NCBI GenBank assembly: GCA_018222585.1
Contig: JAAFAB010000001.1
Coordinates: forward strand, 284,198-348,197
Source: Paracoccaceae bacterium
Lineage (GTDB): Bacteria > Pseudomonadota > Alphaproteobacteria > Rhodobacterales > Rhodobacteraceae
Direction: 5' to 3'
Length of the DNA stretch: 64,000 bases
Part shown: positions 29,139 through 37,265 of the stretch, piece by piece
Layout of the letters: each line of letters begins with the position of its first letter
How positions within the stretch are numbered: position 1 is the stretch's first letter
Program-made: the position numbers and the translations under genes
Notes under the pieces: generated by a model
Database searches by the model: none
Told to the model about the DNA's origin: nothing
Seen by the model: only the letters and a program-made list of their open reading frames with translations

Positions 29139-30440
29139 TCAGAGCCGGTCCCGCAATGCGTACCAGAGCATCGCGGCGACCAGCAGCGGGTTACGCAGGG
29201 CGGGCCCGCCCGGGAAGGATGCGGTCGGCAGGTCGGCCATCAGGTCGAAGCGGCCTGCCTGACCCGCCACCGCCTCGGCCATCAGCTTGCCGGCCAGGCT
29301 GCCCATGGCCACCCCATGCCCCGAGAAGCCCGAGGCCGAGAGCACGTTGCCCGCCAGCCGCTCGACATGGGGCAGGCGCGACATGGTGATGCCAAGGGTG
29401 CCGCCCCAGGCATGATCGATGCGGGCATCCTTCAGTTGCGGAAAGACCTGCAGCATGGGGCCGCGCACCTTCGCGGCCAGGTCGCGGGGGAAACGATAGC
29501 CATAGCTCTCGCCGCCGCCGAAGATCATCCGGTGATCGCGGCTGAGACGGTAGTAGTTGATGACGAACCGGCTGTCGCCGACCGCGTAGTCATTGGCGAT
29601 CAGGCTGCGGGCGCGCTCCTCCCCCAGGGGTTCAGTGACGGCGATGAAGTTGTTGATCGGCATGACCCGGCGCGCCAGCTCGGGCGCCAGGTTGTTGTGG
29701 TAGCCGTTCAGGCCCAGCAGCAGGTGATCGGCGCGCACCTCGGCCATGTCGGTGCGGATGCGGACCGGGCTGCCGGGGGTGAAGGACTGCATCCGGGACA
29801 TCTCGTGGATACGCACCCCGGCCTGGCGGGCCAGGTCGGCCAGGGCGAAAACGTAGCGCAGCGGGTGCAGGTGGAACCCCCCCATGTCCAGCGCGCCGGA
29901 GTGGTAGCCCGCCGAGCCGACCTCGGCCCGGATCTGGTCACGGTCGAGATAGCGGATCGCCTCGTAGGCGTAGGTCTGCCGCATGTGATCGACCCAGGCG
30001 CGGGTGTCGGGCGCGAAACGGGCGCGATGATCGGCGTGCAGGATGCCGGGCACGATCTGGCAGTCCTCGCCGCTTTCTGCCGCCAGCCGGCGTACCAGGT
30101 CGACCGAGTCCAGCCCCAGTTGCCAGAGCTCGCGGGCGGTGGCGAGGCCGACGAGTTCCTCCAGCTCGGGCTGTTCGAGACGCTGGCCGGTGCCGACCTG
30201 TCCGCCGTTGCGCCCCGAGGCGCCGAAGCCCAGGCGGCTGGCCTCCAGCAGCACCACGTCGAAACCGGCGCGGCGCAGGTGCAGCGCCGCCGAGAGCCCG
30301 GTGAACCCGCCGCCGACGACACAGACATCGGCGCGGATCTCACCCTCGGCGGGCGGGGCGGGATCGGGGGCCTGCGCCGTGGCCGCATAGTAGCTGTCCG
30401 GATAGAGCCCGGGGCGGTCGTTGATCGTCAGGATTTCCAT
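29139..30440 (-). CDS. FAD-dependent amine oxidoreductase, gamma-glutamylputrescine oxidase (PuuB)-like
   Basis: A 433-residue DAO-family flavoprotein. The dinucleotide-binding motif GGGFTG is at residues 43-48, preceded by the strand ADVCVV and closed by an acidic residue in VVLLEASRLG. GASGRNGGQ is the conserved loop typical of PuuB-like enzymes, and LSASGFSGHGVAMG near the C-terminus is the second FAD-contact region. PuuB oxidises gamma-glutamylputrescine in polyamine breakdown, but close relatives oxidise other N-substituted amines, and no puuA, puuC or puuD gene lies here to fix the substrate. It is monocistronic as far as visible, followed by a 261-bp gap that should hold its promoter. 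Cytoplasmic. Confidence 0.85.
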   Translation of the reverse strand: MEILTINDRPGLYPDSYYAATAQAPDPAPPAEGEIRADVCVVGGGFTGLSAALHLRRAGFDVVLLEASRLGFGASGRNGGQVGTGQRLEQPELEELVGLATARELWQLGLDSVDLVRRLAAESGEDCQIVPGILHADHRARFAPDTRAWVDHMRQTYAYEAIRYLDRDQIRAEVGSAGYHSGALDMGGFHLHPLRYVFALADLARQAGVRIHEMSRMQSFTPGSPVRIRTDMAEVRADHLLLGLNGYHNNLAPELARRVMPINNFIAVTEPLGEERARSLIANDYAVGDSRFVINYYRLSRDHRMIFGGGESYGYRFPRDLAAKVRGPMLQVFPQLKDARIDHAWGGTLGITMSRLPHVERLAGNVLSASGFSGHGVAMGSLAGKLMAEAVAGQAGRFDLMADLPTASFPGGPALRNPLLVAAMLWYALRDRL

Positions 30441-30566
30441 CGTGCCACTCCTTGCGCCGGGCCGCCGGACCGTGCCGGGCGGCAGCGGGCGGAGGATAGG
30501 ACAATGCCATGGGGGGTCAACCGGGTTTGATCAAATCCACAGGGCGCATCCACCCCCTACCCGGTG

Positions 30567-30577
30567 CTGTCCGACAG
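30567..30577. promoter_or_regulatory. Possible operator upstream of the PuuB-like gene
   Basis: CTGTCCGACAG is an 11-base palindrome (arms CTGTC and GACAG). A second TGTCCGA copy, in TTTGTCCGATAAA, lies about 27 bases further on, in an A+T-richer patch upstream of the minus-strand oxidase gene. The repeated TGTCCGA suggests a regulator site, but I cannot name the regulator. Confidence 0.3.
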
Positions 30578-30701
30578 ATTTTCAAAGGGTAAATTTGTCC
30601 GATAAAGGAAAGGCAGGGGCAATTGATATGACTTTCCACCGCAAGACCGCCGGGAAAGCACAAGAAGCAACGACTTGTTAGGTTTTCGCCCTGGCGGTGG
30701 A

Positions 30702-31445
30702 TCACCCCGCCGCCAGGTCCATTCCGCCGCGAACCAGAAGGATGATCGAGAGCAGGAAGAGCATCCCCTGGATGACCCTCATGTAGAGCGCCTCGGACAG
30801 CCGCGCGGTGAGCGCACGGCCCAGCACGGTCCCCAGGATCCCCGCCGTCGCCAGGGCGGCGATCAGCCTCCAATTCAGCCCGTCGAGCTGGCCGAGCGAC
30901 CAGTACGCGGGCAGTTTCACGATATTGCCGATGGCGAAGGCGATGGCGATGGTGCCCGCGAACTGGAGTTTCGGCAGCCGCTGCGGCAACAGGTAGGCCT
31001 GCACCGGCGGGGCCCCGGAATGGGTGATGAAGCTGGCGATCCCGGTCAGGGTCCCCCAGAAGATGCCGGGGCCGACCTCTGCCCGGGCGGGATCGGCCAC
31101 GCCGCGCCGCAGCCAGGAGCGCAGGCAGTGCCAGAGACCGATGGCCCCGGTGAAGATCAGCAGCGCCCCCTCGGAGGTGTAGGGCGTGATCACGGTGGCG
31201 ATGGCGATGCCCAGCAGGATCGAGGGCACGAGGATCAGCAGGTTGCGGGTCGAGAAGCTGCGGCGGAACAGCCAGACGCCGACCCAGTCGGTGACGATGT
31301 AAACCGGCAGCAGCATCGCCGCCGCCTTGATCGGGTTCATGAAGAGCGCCAGCATCGGCACGGCGATCGCGGCCGCCGAGGCCAGCCCGCCCTTGGCGGC
31401 GCCGACGATGAGCGCGGCGAGGATCAGCAGGAGTGTATCTGTCAT
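30702..31445 (-). CDS. Sulfite exporter TauE/SafE-family membrane permease
   Basis: The 247-residue hydrophobic protein begins MTDTLLLILAALIVGAAKGG and contains about seven or eight membrane segments. The N-terminal GAAKGGLAS pattern, the central short loop with ITHSGAPPVQAYLLPQ, and the C-terminal half-repeat are the standard two-fold TauE/SafE arrangement. The family moves small organosulfur or carboxylate anions (sulfoacetate, sulfite, 3-sulfolactate and others) across the inner membrane. No substrate enzyme is adjacent, so the anion is unknown. The frame is open well upstream of 31445, but similarity and hydrophobicity begin at this ATG. Confidence 0.85.
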   Translation of the reverse strand: MTDTLLLILAALIVGAAKGGLASAAAIAVPMLALFMNPIKAAAMLLPVYIVTDWVGVWLFRRSFSTRNLLILVPSILLGIAIATVITPYTSEGALLIFTGAIGLWHCLRSWLRRGVADPARAEVGPGIFWGTLTGIASFITHSGAPPVQAYLLPQRLPKLQFAGTIAIAFAIGNIVKLPAYWSLGQLDGLNWRLIAALATAGILGTVLGRALTARLSEALYMRVIQGMLFLLSIILLVRGGMDLAAG

Positions 31446-32100
31446 GGGAGGTCCGTGGCCTGAGAATGCGCGCACCATAGGCGCCGGCGCGGGGATTGTC
31501 AGGCTCTGCCGGAAGGGTCGATGCGGCGCAGGACACCGCGACGCGAGGCTCTGGCATGGGCAATCCGCTCCCCGCCCGGGTGGCCCCTCCCCGGCGGTGC
31601 GGGACGGGCGCGGCAGGCCGCACCGCCCGGCCTGCCCCGTCGCCTCCCCTTTGGCCGGCGGAAGCATCGGGCCGGCACGGTCGGGAAAGCGCAGCCCTGA
31701 GGTGCGATGCCGCCGGACCTGTTCCAAGCGCGGCAGCGGGGCACGGGCCTCGCCCTTCCTTTCACAGGCCGCGTGGAATGCGTTCGCCGACAGGTCCCCC
31801 ATTGCAGCCCCCCGGCGCCGCCCCTGGCCAGAGGGGTGATCGGATCGGCAAGGACAGGCAGCCGGGGCCCTCAATGCCTTGGCGCCGGATCCGCGCCAAG
31901 GCTGCAACCCCTCGCAACGACCGCCCGCCGGCTCAATCGGCCTCGGGGGGCTCCGCGACCCGGTGGCGGAAGGTCGTGACCGCAAGCGGTGATCTCCACC
32001 CGGGCGCTTCGGCCGTCCGGCGCCACGCCCCGGACATGTGGCGCCGTCCGGTGAGGCAGGCTGCCGGGGCACAGACGCGCCCGGCCCCGGGGCGATCCTA
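31446..32100. other. 655-bp stretch with no recognisable gene
   Basis: Short open frames on both strands encode only low-complexity Arg/Pro/Ala-rich sequence and have no credible ribosome site, so I do not call a gene. One notable structure is an inverted repeat, GGCAGGCCG (31612-31620) with CGGCCTGCC (31628-31636), around a 7-base loop. The TauE/SafE promoter should lie at the low-coordinate end. Confidence 0.5.
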
Positions 32101-32748
32101 TCAGGCGCGGGCCTTGCGGCTGGCCAGGACCTCTTCCGCCGAAGGCGTCGGCAGGTCGAAGTAATCGAGCGTGCCCGCGTAGCCGTTGCCGCCCATGCGC
32201 CCGATGGCGTCCAGCTTCTCGTGATCCGAGTAGTAGGTGGTCAGATCGATCACGTCCTCGCGGACATGGGCCATGACGATGCGGCCGAGGATGATCTCGC
32301 GGGCCGAACTGACCTCGATGCCGACGAAACGCTGACATTCGAAGGCCACCGGCGCCTCGGCGATGCGCGGCGCGGCGATCTCGACTCCGGGCAGCGCGGT
32401 CAGGCCGGCCATCTCCAACTCGTCGACCTCGGGGCCGAAACCGGCGGCGGTGACCGACATCGCCTCGACCATGGCGCGGTCGACGATGTTGACCGTGAAG
32501 CATTCCGTCATGCGGATGTTCCAGGCGGTATCCTTGAAGCTGCGATCCGGCTTGTTCTCGACCCCAAGGGCAATGATGGGCGGATCGGCGGACAGGCAGC
32601 CGAAGAAGGAATAGGGCGCGGCGTTGACCACGCCCTCGGGCGAGACGGTGGTCACCCAGGCGATCGGGCGCGGCACGATGGTGCCGATCATCACCTTGTA
32701 AGCCTCGCGCGGGGTCAACTCCGCGAAGTTCAGCGCATGATGGCTCAC
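32101..32748 (-). CDS. Flavin reductase-like protein (FMN-binding split barrel)
   Basis: The 215-residue protein starts at a GTG (32748) whose GTGA overlaps the TGA of the upstream GntR gene, so translation is probably coupled. It has the flavin-reductase-domain signature: PRPIAWVTTVSPEGVVNAAPYSFF near residues 26-50, followed by DPPIIALGV and a NIVDRAMVEAM segment. The family reduces or binds FMN and often feeds a monooxygenase or acts alone on small molecules; no monooxygenase lies nearby. Its place directly behind the regulator and divergent from the amidohydrolase/ABC operon suggests it belongs to the same catabolic route. Confidence 0.85.
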   Translation of the reverse strand: MSHHALNFAELTPREAYKVMIGTIVPRPIAWVTTVSPEGVVNAAPYSFFGCLSADPPIIALGVENKPDRSFKDTAWNIRMTECFTVNIVDRAMVEAMSVTAAGFGPEVDELEMAGLTALPGVEIAAPRIAEAPVAFECQRFVGIEVSSAREIILGRIVMAHVREDVIDLTTYYSDHEKLDAIGRMGGNGYAGTLDYFDLPTPSAEEVLASRKARA

Positions 32749-33431
32749 GAGGCGAGCTCCTTTCCGTAGCGGGACAGGATCGTCGAGACGCTGTCGGGCT
32801 TTTCTTCCAGTTCGGCCCGGTCGGCGACGGCCCCCAGGTGGTGATCCATGATGTCGCGCGCCCGCGCCACGTCGCCGTCGCGGATGGCGTCGATGATCTG
32901 CAGGTGCTCGTCCACGGCGCAGTCCGAGGAGTGGGACTTGGCATACATCGCCATGATCAGCGAGCAGCGCAGCACCACCTCCGAGACGTAGCGGGCCAGC
33001 ACGGCGTTGCCGGTCAGCTCGGCCAGCAGCGTGTGGAATTCCCCCGCCAGGCGGATCGAGACCGGCCCGTCCTTGCCCCGCACGCTTTCCTCGCTGCGCA
33101 CATGGGCGCGCAGCTGGTCGTAGCCGCTTTCGGGCATCCGCTCGGCCAGGATGCGGATCACCTCGGCCTCCAGCGCGCGACGGACCTCGAAGATCTGCTT
33201 GGCCTCTTCCAGGGTCGGCTCGGCGACGAAGGCGCCGCGATTGCGCCGGGTCACGACGAGGCCCTCGTTTTCCAGCCGCACCAGCGCGTGCCGCACGATG
33301 GTCCGACTGACGCCGAACTGGTCGCCCACCGTATCCTCGGGCAGGCGCATCCCCGGCTTCAGGGCCTGTTCGATGATCGCCCGGCGCAGCAGCGTGTGCA
33401 CAGCATCGGTGAGTGTCGTCTTTTCGCTCAT
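32745..33431 (-). CDS. GntR-family (FCD-type) transcriptional regulator
   Basis: The 228-residue protein has an N-terminal winged helix (LRRAIIEQALKPGMRLPE, then FGVSRTIVRHALVRLENEGL and the wing VVTRRNRGAF) and a C-terminal FCD helical domain (EFHTLLAELTGN, later DEHLQIIDAI and DHHLGAV). FCD domains usually bind a small carboxylate or metal-linked ligand. I start it at the ATG at 33431; the frame extends to a TTG at 33512, but that adds a poorly conserved stretch without a ribosome site. It is divergent from the ABC/amidohydrolase operon. Three copies of an ATTG-N4-CAAT-like palindrome lie between them, the operator type known for this subfamily, so it probably controls both directions. Confidence 0.9.
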   Translation of the reverse strand: MSEKTTLTDAVHTLLRRAIIEQALKPGMRLPEDTVGDQFGVSRTIVRHALVRLENEGLVVTRRNRGAFVAEPTLEEAKQIFEVRRALEAEVIRILAERMPESGYDQLRAHVRSEESVRGKDGPVSIRLAGEFHTLLAELTGNAVLARYVSEVVLRCSLIMAMYAKSHSSDCAVDEHLQIIDAIRDGDVARARDIMDHHLGAVADRAELEEKPDSVSTILSRYGKELAS

Positions 33432-33501
33432 GTCCCCTTGGTCCGCGCCCTGTTTGTCCGTTTCGTTTGCATCGGCATAGCGTATCCACTGATATCCGTC
33501 A

Positions 33502-33586
33502 ATTGGATACAATTTGCTTGATTTGAGAAAAACAATCCCCCATGCAGGTCACATCGTATCCAATCTTGATGATTCTCAGATACAAT
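33502..33586. promoter_or_regulatory. Cluster of three GntR-type operators in the divergent promoter region
   Basis: ATTGGATACAAT at 33502-33513 has perfect ATTG/CAAT arms. ATCGTATCCAAT at 33553-33564 and CTCAGATACAAT at 33575-33586 are weaker copies sharing the GATACAAT core, and a further GTATCC half-site lies near 33482. FCD-type GntR proteins commonly bind ATTG-N4-CAAT palindromes. Position between the regulator and the operon supports control of both. Confidence 0.65.
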
Positions 33587-33606
33587 CAACGACAGGGAAC
33601 CAGACC

Positions 33607-35178
33607 ATGACCTTCAGAAAGATCCTGCTTGCCTCGGCGGCGCTGACGGCCCTCTCGGGCATGGCGCAGGCCGAGACCGTGCTGAAGTGGGGGGCCAACC
33701 GCGACATCGGCTCTCTCGACCCCTATTCCTATGGCGACAGCTTCACCATCAACGTGCTGAACCACGTCTACGAGGGGCTGGTGCGCTACAACGCCGACCT
33801 CAAGATCGAGCCCGCGCTGGCCGCCAGCTGGGAGATCCTCGAGGACAAGGTGACCTGGCGCTTTCACCTGCGCGAGGGCGTGACCTTCCACAACGGCAAC
33901 CCCTTCACCGCCGAAGACGTGGTCGCCTCGCTGGAGCGGGTCAGCGACGAGACCTCGCCGCTGAAGGGCAACCTGCCGGCCTATGTCAGCTCGGCCGTGG
34001 TGGACCCGATGACCGTCGACATCACGCTGAACGGCACCTATCCGCTGCTGCTCAACGACCTGACCAACATCCATATCTTCGACCGCGAATGGATGGTCGA
34101 ACATGACTCGCTGCTGCCCACCGACATCGGTTCGGGCACCGAGGGCTATGCGACCTACAATGCCAACGGCACCGGCCCCTTCAGTGTCGAAAGCCGCCAG
34201 CCCGACGCCAAGACGGTGTTCGTGGTCAATCCCGACTGGTGGGACGTGCCGCAGCACAACATCGACCGGATCGAGTTGACCCCGGTGACCTCGGCCGCGA
34301 CCCGCGTCGCCGCCCTGCTGTCGGGCGAGATCAATTTCACCAACGATGCGCCGGTGCAGGATCTGCCGCGTCTCGAAGCCTCGCCGGACGTCAACGTGCT
34401 GGAAGGCGTCGACCTGCGCACGGTGATGATCGGCTTCCCGTTCCGCGACACCCTCGCCTCGGGCGAACCGAATCCCTTCAAGGAGCGCGCGGCGCGCGAG
34501 GCGCTTTACCGGGCCATCGACCTGGACCTGATCCAGCAGAAGGTGATGCGCGGCAAGTCCCGCACCGCCGGCGCCACCGTCGCGCCGCCGATCCCGGGTT
34601 ACTCGGAGGATCTGGATACGGTTCCCGGCGCAGATCCCGAGGCCGCCAAGGCGCTGCTGGCCGAGGCGGGCGTGCCCGAGGGGCTGGAGTTCGAATTCAA
34701 CTGCCTCTCGGACGGGCTGGTGAACGAAGAACAGTTCTGCCAGGCCATCGCCGCCATGTGGTCGCGTATCGGGCTGTCGCCGAAGCTGGACGTGGCCCCG
34801 CGCGCGGTGCAGACGCCGAAACGGACGCAGGGCAAGACCGATGTCTACACCCTGGGTTGGGCCACCCTTCCGATGCTGGATGCCTATTCGCCGCTGCTGC
34901 AGATCTTCCACAGCAAGGTCGGCAACTCGGGCGTGTTCAACTGGGGCGGCTGGTCCTACCCCGAGCTTGACGCGCTGATCGACGCGGCGGGCAGCGAGTT
35001 GGACACCGAGACCCGGCTGGACCTGGAAAACCAGGCCCTGCGCATGGTCAAGGACGAGATCATCATGATCCCGCTGCACCAGCAGCCGATGGCCTGGGCG
35101 GTGACCGGTGAGGTCACCGAGATGCCGCTCTTCCCCGACAACAAGCCGCGCCTCTGGTATGCCCAGGTGGCCGAGTGA
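33607..35178 (+). CDS. ABC transporter substrate-binding protein, family 5 (peptide/opine type)
   Basis: The 523-residue periplasmic protein has a clean signal peptide (MTFRKILLASAALTALSGMAQA, cut before ET). The family-5 binding-protein pattern follows: LDPYSYGDSFT, VYEGLVRYNADLKIEPALA, the WRFHLREGVTFHNG signature near residue 90, then NGTGPFSVES and a C-terminal lobe. An AGGGAA site precedes the chosen ATG. It opens an operon with two permeases, two amidohydrolase-like enzymes, two ATPases and a deaminase. These binding proteins take peptides, opines, glutathione, nickel chelates or other heteroatom-rich compounds. The adjacent hydrolases suggest an N-heterocycle, amide or similar compound rather than an ordinary peptide. 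Confidence 0.92.
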   Translation: MTFRKILLASAALTALSGMAQAETVLKWGANRDIGSLDPYSYGDSFTINVLNHVYEGLVRYNADLKIEPALAASWEILEDKVTWRFHLREGVTFHNGNPFTAEDVVASLERVSDETSPLKGNLPAYVSSAVVDPMTVDITLNGTYPLLLNDLTNIHIFDREWMVEHDSLLPTDIGSGTEGYATYNANGTGPFSVESRQPDAKTVFVVNPDWWDVPQHNIDRIELTPVTSAATRVAALLSGEINFTNDAPVQDLPRLEASPDVNVLEGVDLRTVMIGFPFRDTLASGEPNPFKERAAREALYRAIDLDLIQQKVMRGKSRTAGATVAPPIPGYSEDLDTVPGADPEAAKALLAEAGVPEGLEFEFNCLSDGLVNEEQFCQAIAAMWSRIGLSPKLDVAPRAVQTPKRTQGKTDVYTLGWATLPMLDAYSPLLQIFHSKVGNSGVFNWGGWSYPELDALIDAAGSELDTETRLDLENQALRMVKDEIIMIPLHQQPMAWAVTGEVTEMPLFPDNKPRLWYAQVAE

Positions 35179-35187
35179 GGCGCGCCG

Positions 35188-35275
35188 CCCGCGGGGATCA
35201 CGGCCCCGCGGGCCCCTCACCGGATCTTCGGATCCGGTGAGCCGATCAAAGGCAGCAGGCCCCCGGGCCTGCTGC
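35188..35275 (+). other. Three consecutive hairpins after the binding-protein gene
   Basis: The 131-bp gap between binding protein and first permease holds three perfect stems: CCCGCGGGG with CCCCGCGGG (35188-35196/35204-35212); an 11-bp stem with a TTCG tetraloop (35216-35226/35231-35241); and GCAGCAGGCCC with GGGCCTGCTGC (35252-35262/35265-35275). None has a T-run. Such structures commonly stabilise the upstream segment of the message, so that binding protein is made in excess of membrane components. Confidence 0.75.
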
Positions 35276-35309
35276 GAACCGGCCCGACCGGACCGAACAG
35301 GAGAGAGCC

Positions 35310-36302
35310 ATGCTCGCCTTTCTCATCAAGCGCACCGCCAATGCGGTCTTCGTCATGCTGGCGGTGGCGCTTCTGGCCTTCGTGATCTTCCGCTTCTTCG
35401 GCGATCCGGTCGAGATGATGGTCAATGAACAGGCCACCCAGGCCGACCGCGCCGAGCTGCGCGAGAGGCTGGGCCTGAACGACAGCTTCGCCACCCAGTA
35501 CCTGCGTTTCGTCACCAACGCCGTGCAGGGGGATTTCGGCATCTCCTACCGCAACCAGCAGGACGTGATGGTGCTGATCGGAGACCGCTTCCCCGCCACC
35601 TTCGAACTGGTGCTGGTGGCCACGGCAATCTCTCTGGTGGTCGGCATCCCGCTGGGGGTGATCACGGCGGTGCACCGCAACTCGCGGCTGGCGAACCTGC
35701 TGCAACTGGGCTCCATCGTCGGGGTCTCGCTGCCCAGCTTCGTCGTCGGGATCATGCTGATCCTGGCCTTCTCGGTCTCGCTTGGCTGGCTGCCCGCCTT
35801 CGGGCGCGGCGAGACGGTCGATATCGGCTGGTGGTCGACGGGCCTGCTGACGCCCTCGGGACGGCAGGCGCTGGTGCTGCCGGCGATCTCGCTCTCGACC
35901 TTCCAGATCACGCTGGTGATGCGGCTGGTGCGGGCCGAGATGCTGGAGGTGCTGCGCAGCGACTACGTCAAATTCGCCCGCGCCCGCGGCGTGCCCGCCC
36001 CGCGCCTGCACTGGGTCCATGCCCTGCGCAACTGCCTGATGCCGGTGATCACCTTGACCGGGATGCAGATCGGCAACCTGATCGCCTTCGCCCTGGTGAC
36101 CGAAACGGTCTTCCAGTGGCCCGGCATGGGCCTGCTGTTCATCCAGGCCGTGACCTTCGTCGATATCCCCGTGATGGCGGCCTACCTGATGCTGGTCTCC
36201 TTCATTTTCGTTCTCCTCAACACCCTCGTAGACATCGCCTACGCCTGGGTCGATCCGCGCCTGCGCGACGACACAGCGAAGGCCGGAGGGGCCAATGGCT
36301 GA
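35310..36302 (+). CDS. ABC transporter permease, DppB/OppB type
   Basis: The 330-residue inner-membrane protein begins MLAFLIKRTANAVFVMLAVA, a first membrane helix typical of DppB-type permeases. A periplasmic loop follows (ERLGLNDSFATQYLRFVTN and GDFGISYRN), then five more helices. The cytoplasmic coupling loop includes YVKFARARGVPAPRLHWVHA, the position that docks on the ATPase. GGAGAGA precedes the ATG. The last 8 bases overlap the next permease gene. With the DppC-type partner it forms the channel for the compound delivered by the preceding binding protein. Confidence 0.92.
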   Translation: MLAFLIKRTANAVFVMLAVALLAFVIFRFFGDPVEMMVNEQATQADRAELRERLGLNDSFATQYLRFVTNAVQGDFGISYRNQQDVMVLIGDRFPATFELVLVATAISLVVGIPLGVITAVHRNSRLANLLQLGSIVGVSLPSFVVGIMLILAFSVSLGWLPAFGRGETVDIGWWSTGLLTPSGRQALVLPAISLSTFQITLVMRLVRAEMLEVLRSDYVKFARARGVPAPRLHWVHALRNCLMPVITLTGMQIGNLIAFALVTETVFQWPGMGLLFIQAVTFVDIPVMAAYLMLVSFIFVLLNTLVDIAYAWVDPRLRDDTAKAGGANG

Positions 36303-37260
36303 GATCTCCCCTATGCGCACCGACCGCCCCGCCCTACACCGTCGTCTCGGCCTGCGCCTTGCCGCACTGCGCCGGGGGGACCTCTGGCATTCCTTCCGCA
36401 GCCACCCCTCGGCGATCTTCGCCGCCTGCCTGCTGGCCCTTGTGGCGCTGAGCGCGCTGCTGGCGCCGCTGATCACGCCACAGGATCCCTATGACCTGGC
36501 CGCGCTGGAGTTGTGGAACGCCGAGATCCCGCCGATCTGGACACCCCAGGGCCAGGCCCCCTACCTGCTGGGCACCGATACCCAGGGCCGCGACATCCTC
36601 TCGGCGATCCTCTACGGCTCGCGCATCAGCCTGGTGATCGGCTTCGCCTCGGTGCTGGTGGCGCTTGCGGTCGGCCTGACCCTGGGGCTGATCGCGGGCT
36701 ATTTCGGCGGCTGGATCGATAACGTGATCATGCGGGTCGGCGACGTGTTGCTGTCGATGCCCTTCATCCTGATCGCCATCCTGATCTCGGCCATGGCCAG
36801 CGCCGCCTTGCCCACGGGCCTGAAGGAGGTGCTGGCCGCGCCGATCCTGATCGTCGCCATCGCCGTGCCCTCCTGGGTACAATACGCCCGCACCATCCGC
36901 GCCTCGGCCATGGTCGAGCGCAAGAAGGAATACGTGCAGGCCGCGCGCCTGATCCGGGTGAAGGCCTGGCGGATCATGCTGCATCACATCCTGCCCAACT
37001 GCCTGACCCCGATCATGGTGGCGGCAACGCTGAACTTCGGCCTGGCGATCCTGTCCGAGGCCACGTTGTCCTTCCTCGGGGTCGGGATGCCGCCTGATCA
37101 GCCCAGCCTCGGCACGCTGATCCGGGTCGGCAACCAGTACCTCTTTTCCGGGCTCTGGTGGATCGTCGTCTTCCCGGCAATCCAGCTCTGCCTCATCGTG
37201 CTGTCGGTCAACATGATCGGCGACTGGCTGCGCGACGCGCTCAATCCCAAACTCCGGTGA
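36295..37260 (+). CDS. ABC transporter permease, DppC/OppC type
   Basis: The 321-residue partner permease has an N-terminal cytoplasmic tail, a first helix (SAIFAACLLALVALSALLAP), the conserved LLGTDTQGRDILSAILYGSR segment near residues 90-110 that identifies DppC-type proteins, and the coupling loop YVQAARLIRVKAWRIMLHH. It begins at an ATG 8 bases before the end of the upstream permease, behind CGGAGGGG. It ends with a TGA overlapping a possible GTG start of the amidohydrolase gene. Length and layout are normal for the family. Confidence 0.92.
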   Translation: MAEISPMRTDRPALHRRLGLRLAALRRGDLWHSFRSHPSAIFAACLLALVALSALLAPLITPQDPYDLAALELWNAEIPPIWTPQGQAPYLLGTDTQGRDILSAILYGSRISLVIGFASVLVALAVGLTLGLIAGYFGGWIDNVIMRVGDVLLSMPFILIAILISAMASAALPTGLKEVLAAPILIVAIAVPSWVQYARTIRASAMVERKKEYVQAARLIRVKAWRIMLHHILPNCLTPIMVAATLNFGLAILSEATLSFLGVGMPPDQPSLGTLIRVGNQYLFSGLWWIVVFPAIQLCLIVLSVNMIGDWLRDALNPKLR

Positions 37261-37265
37261 CCAAG

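Noticed and set aside
31499-31765. Small minus-strand open frame in the 655-bp gap
   Set aside because: Low-complexity Arg/Pro/Gly content and no ribosome site or recognisable motif.
33432-33512. N-terminal extension of the GntR protein to the TTG at 33512
   Set aside because: No ribosome site, overlaps the best operator, and adds sequence not expected for the family.
33586-35220. A 544-codon minus-strand frame
   Set aside because: Antisense to the binding-protein gene, which has a signal peptide and family-5 motifs.
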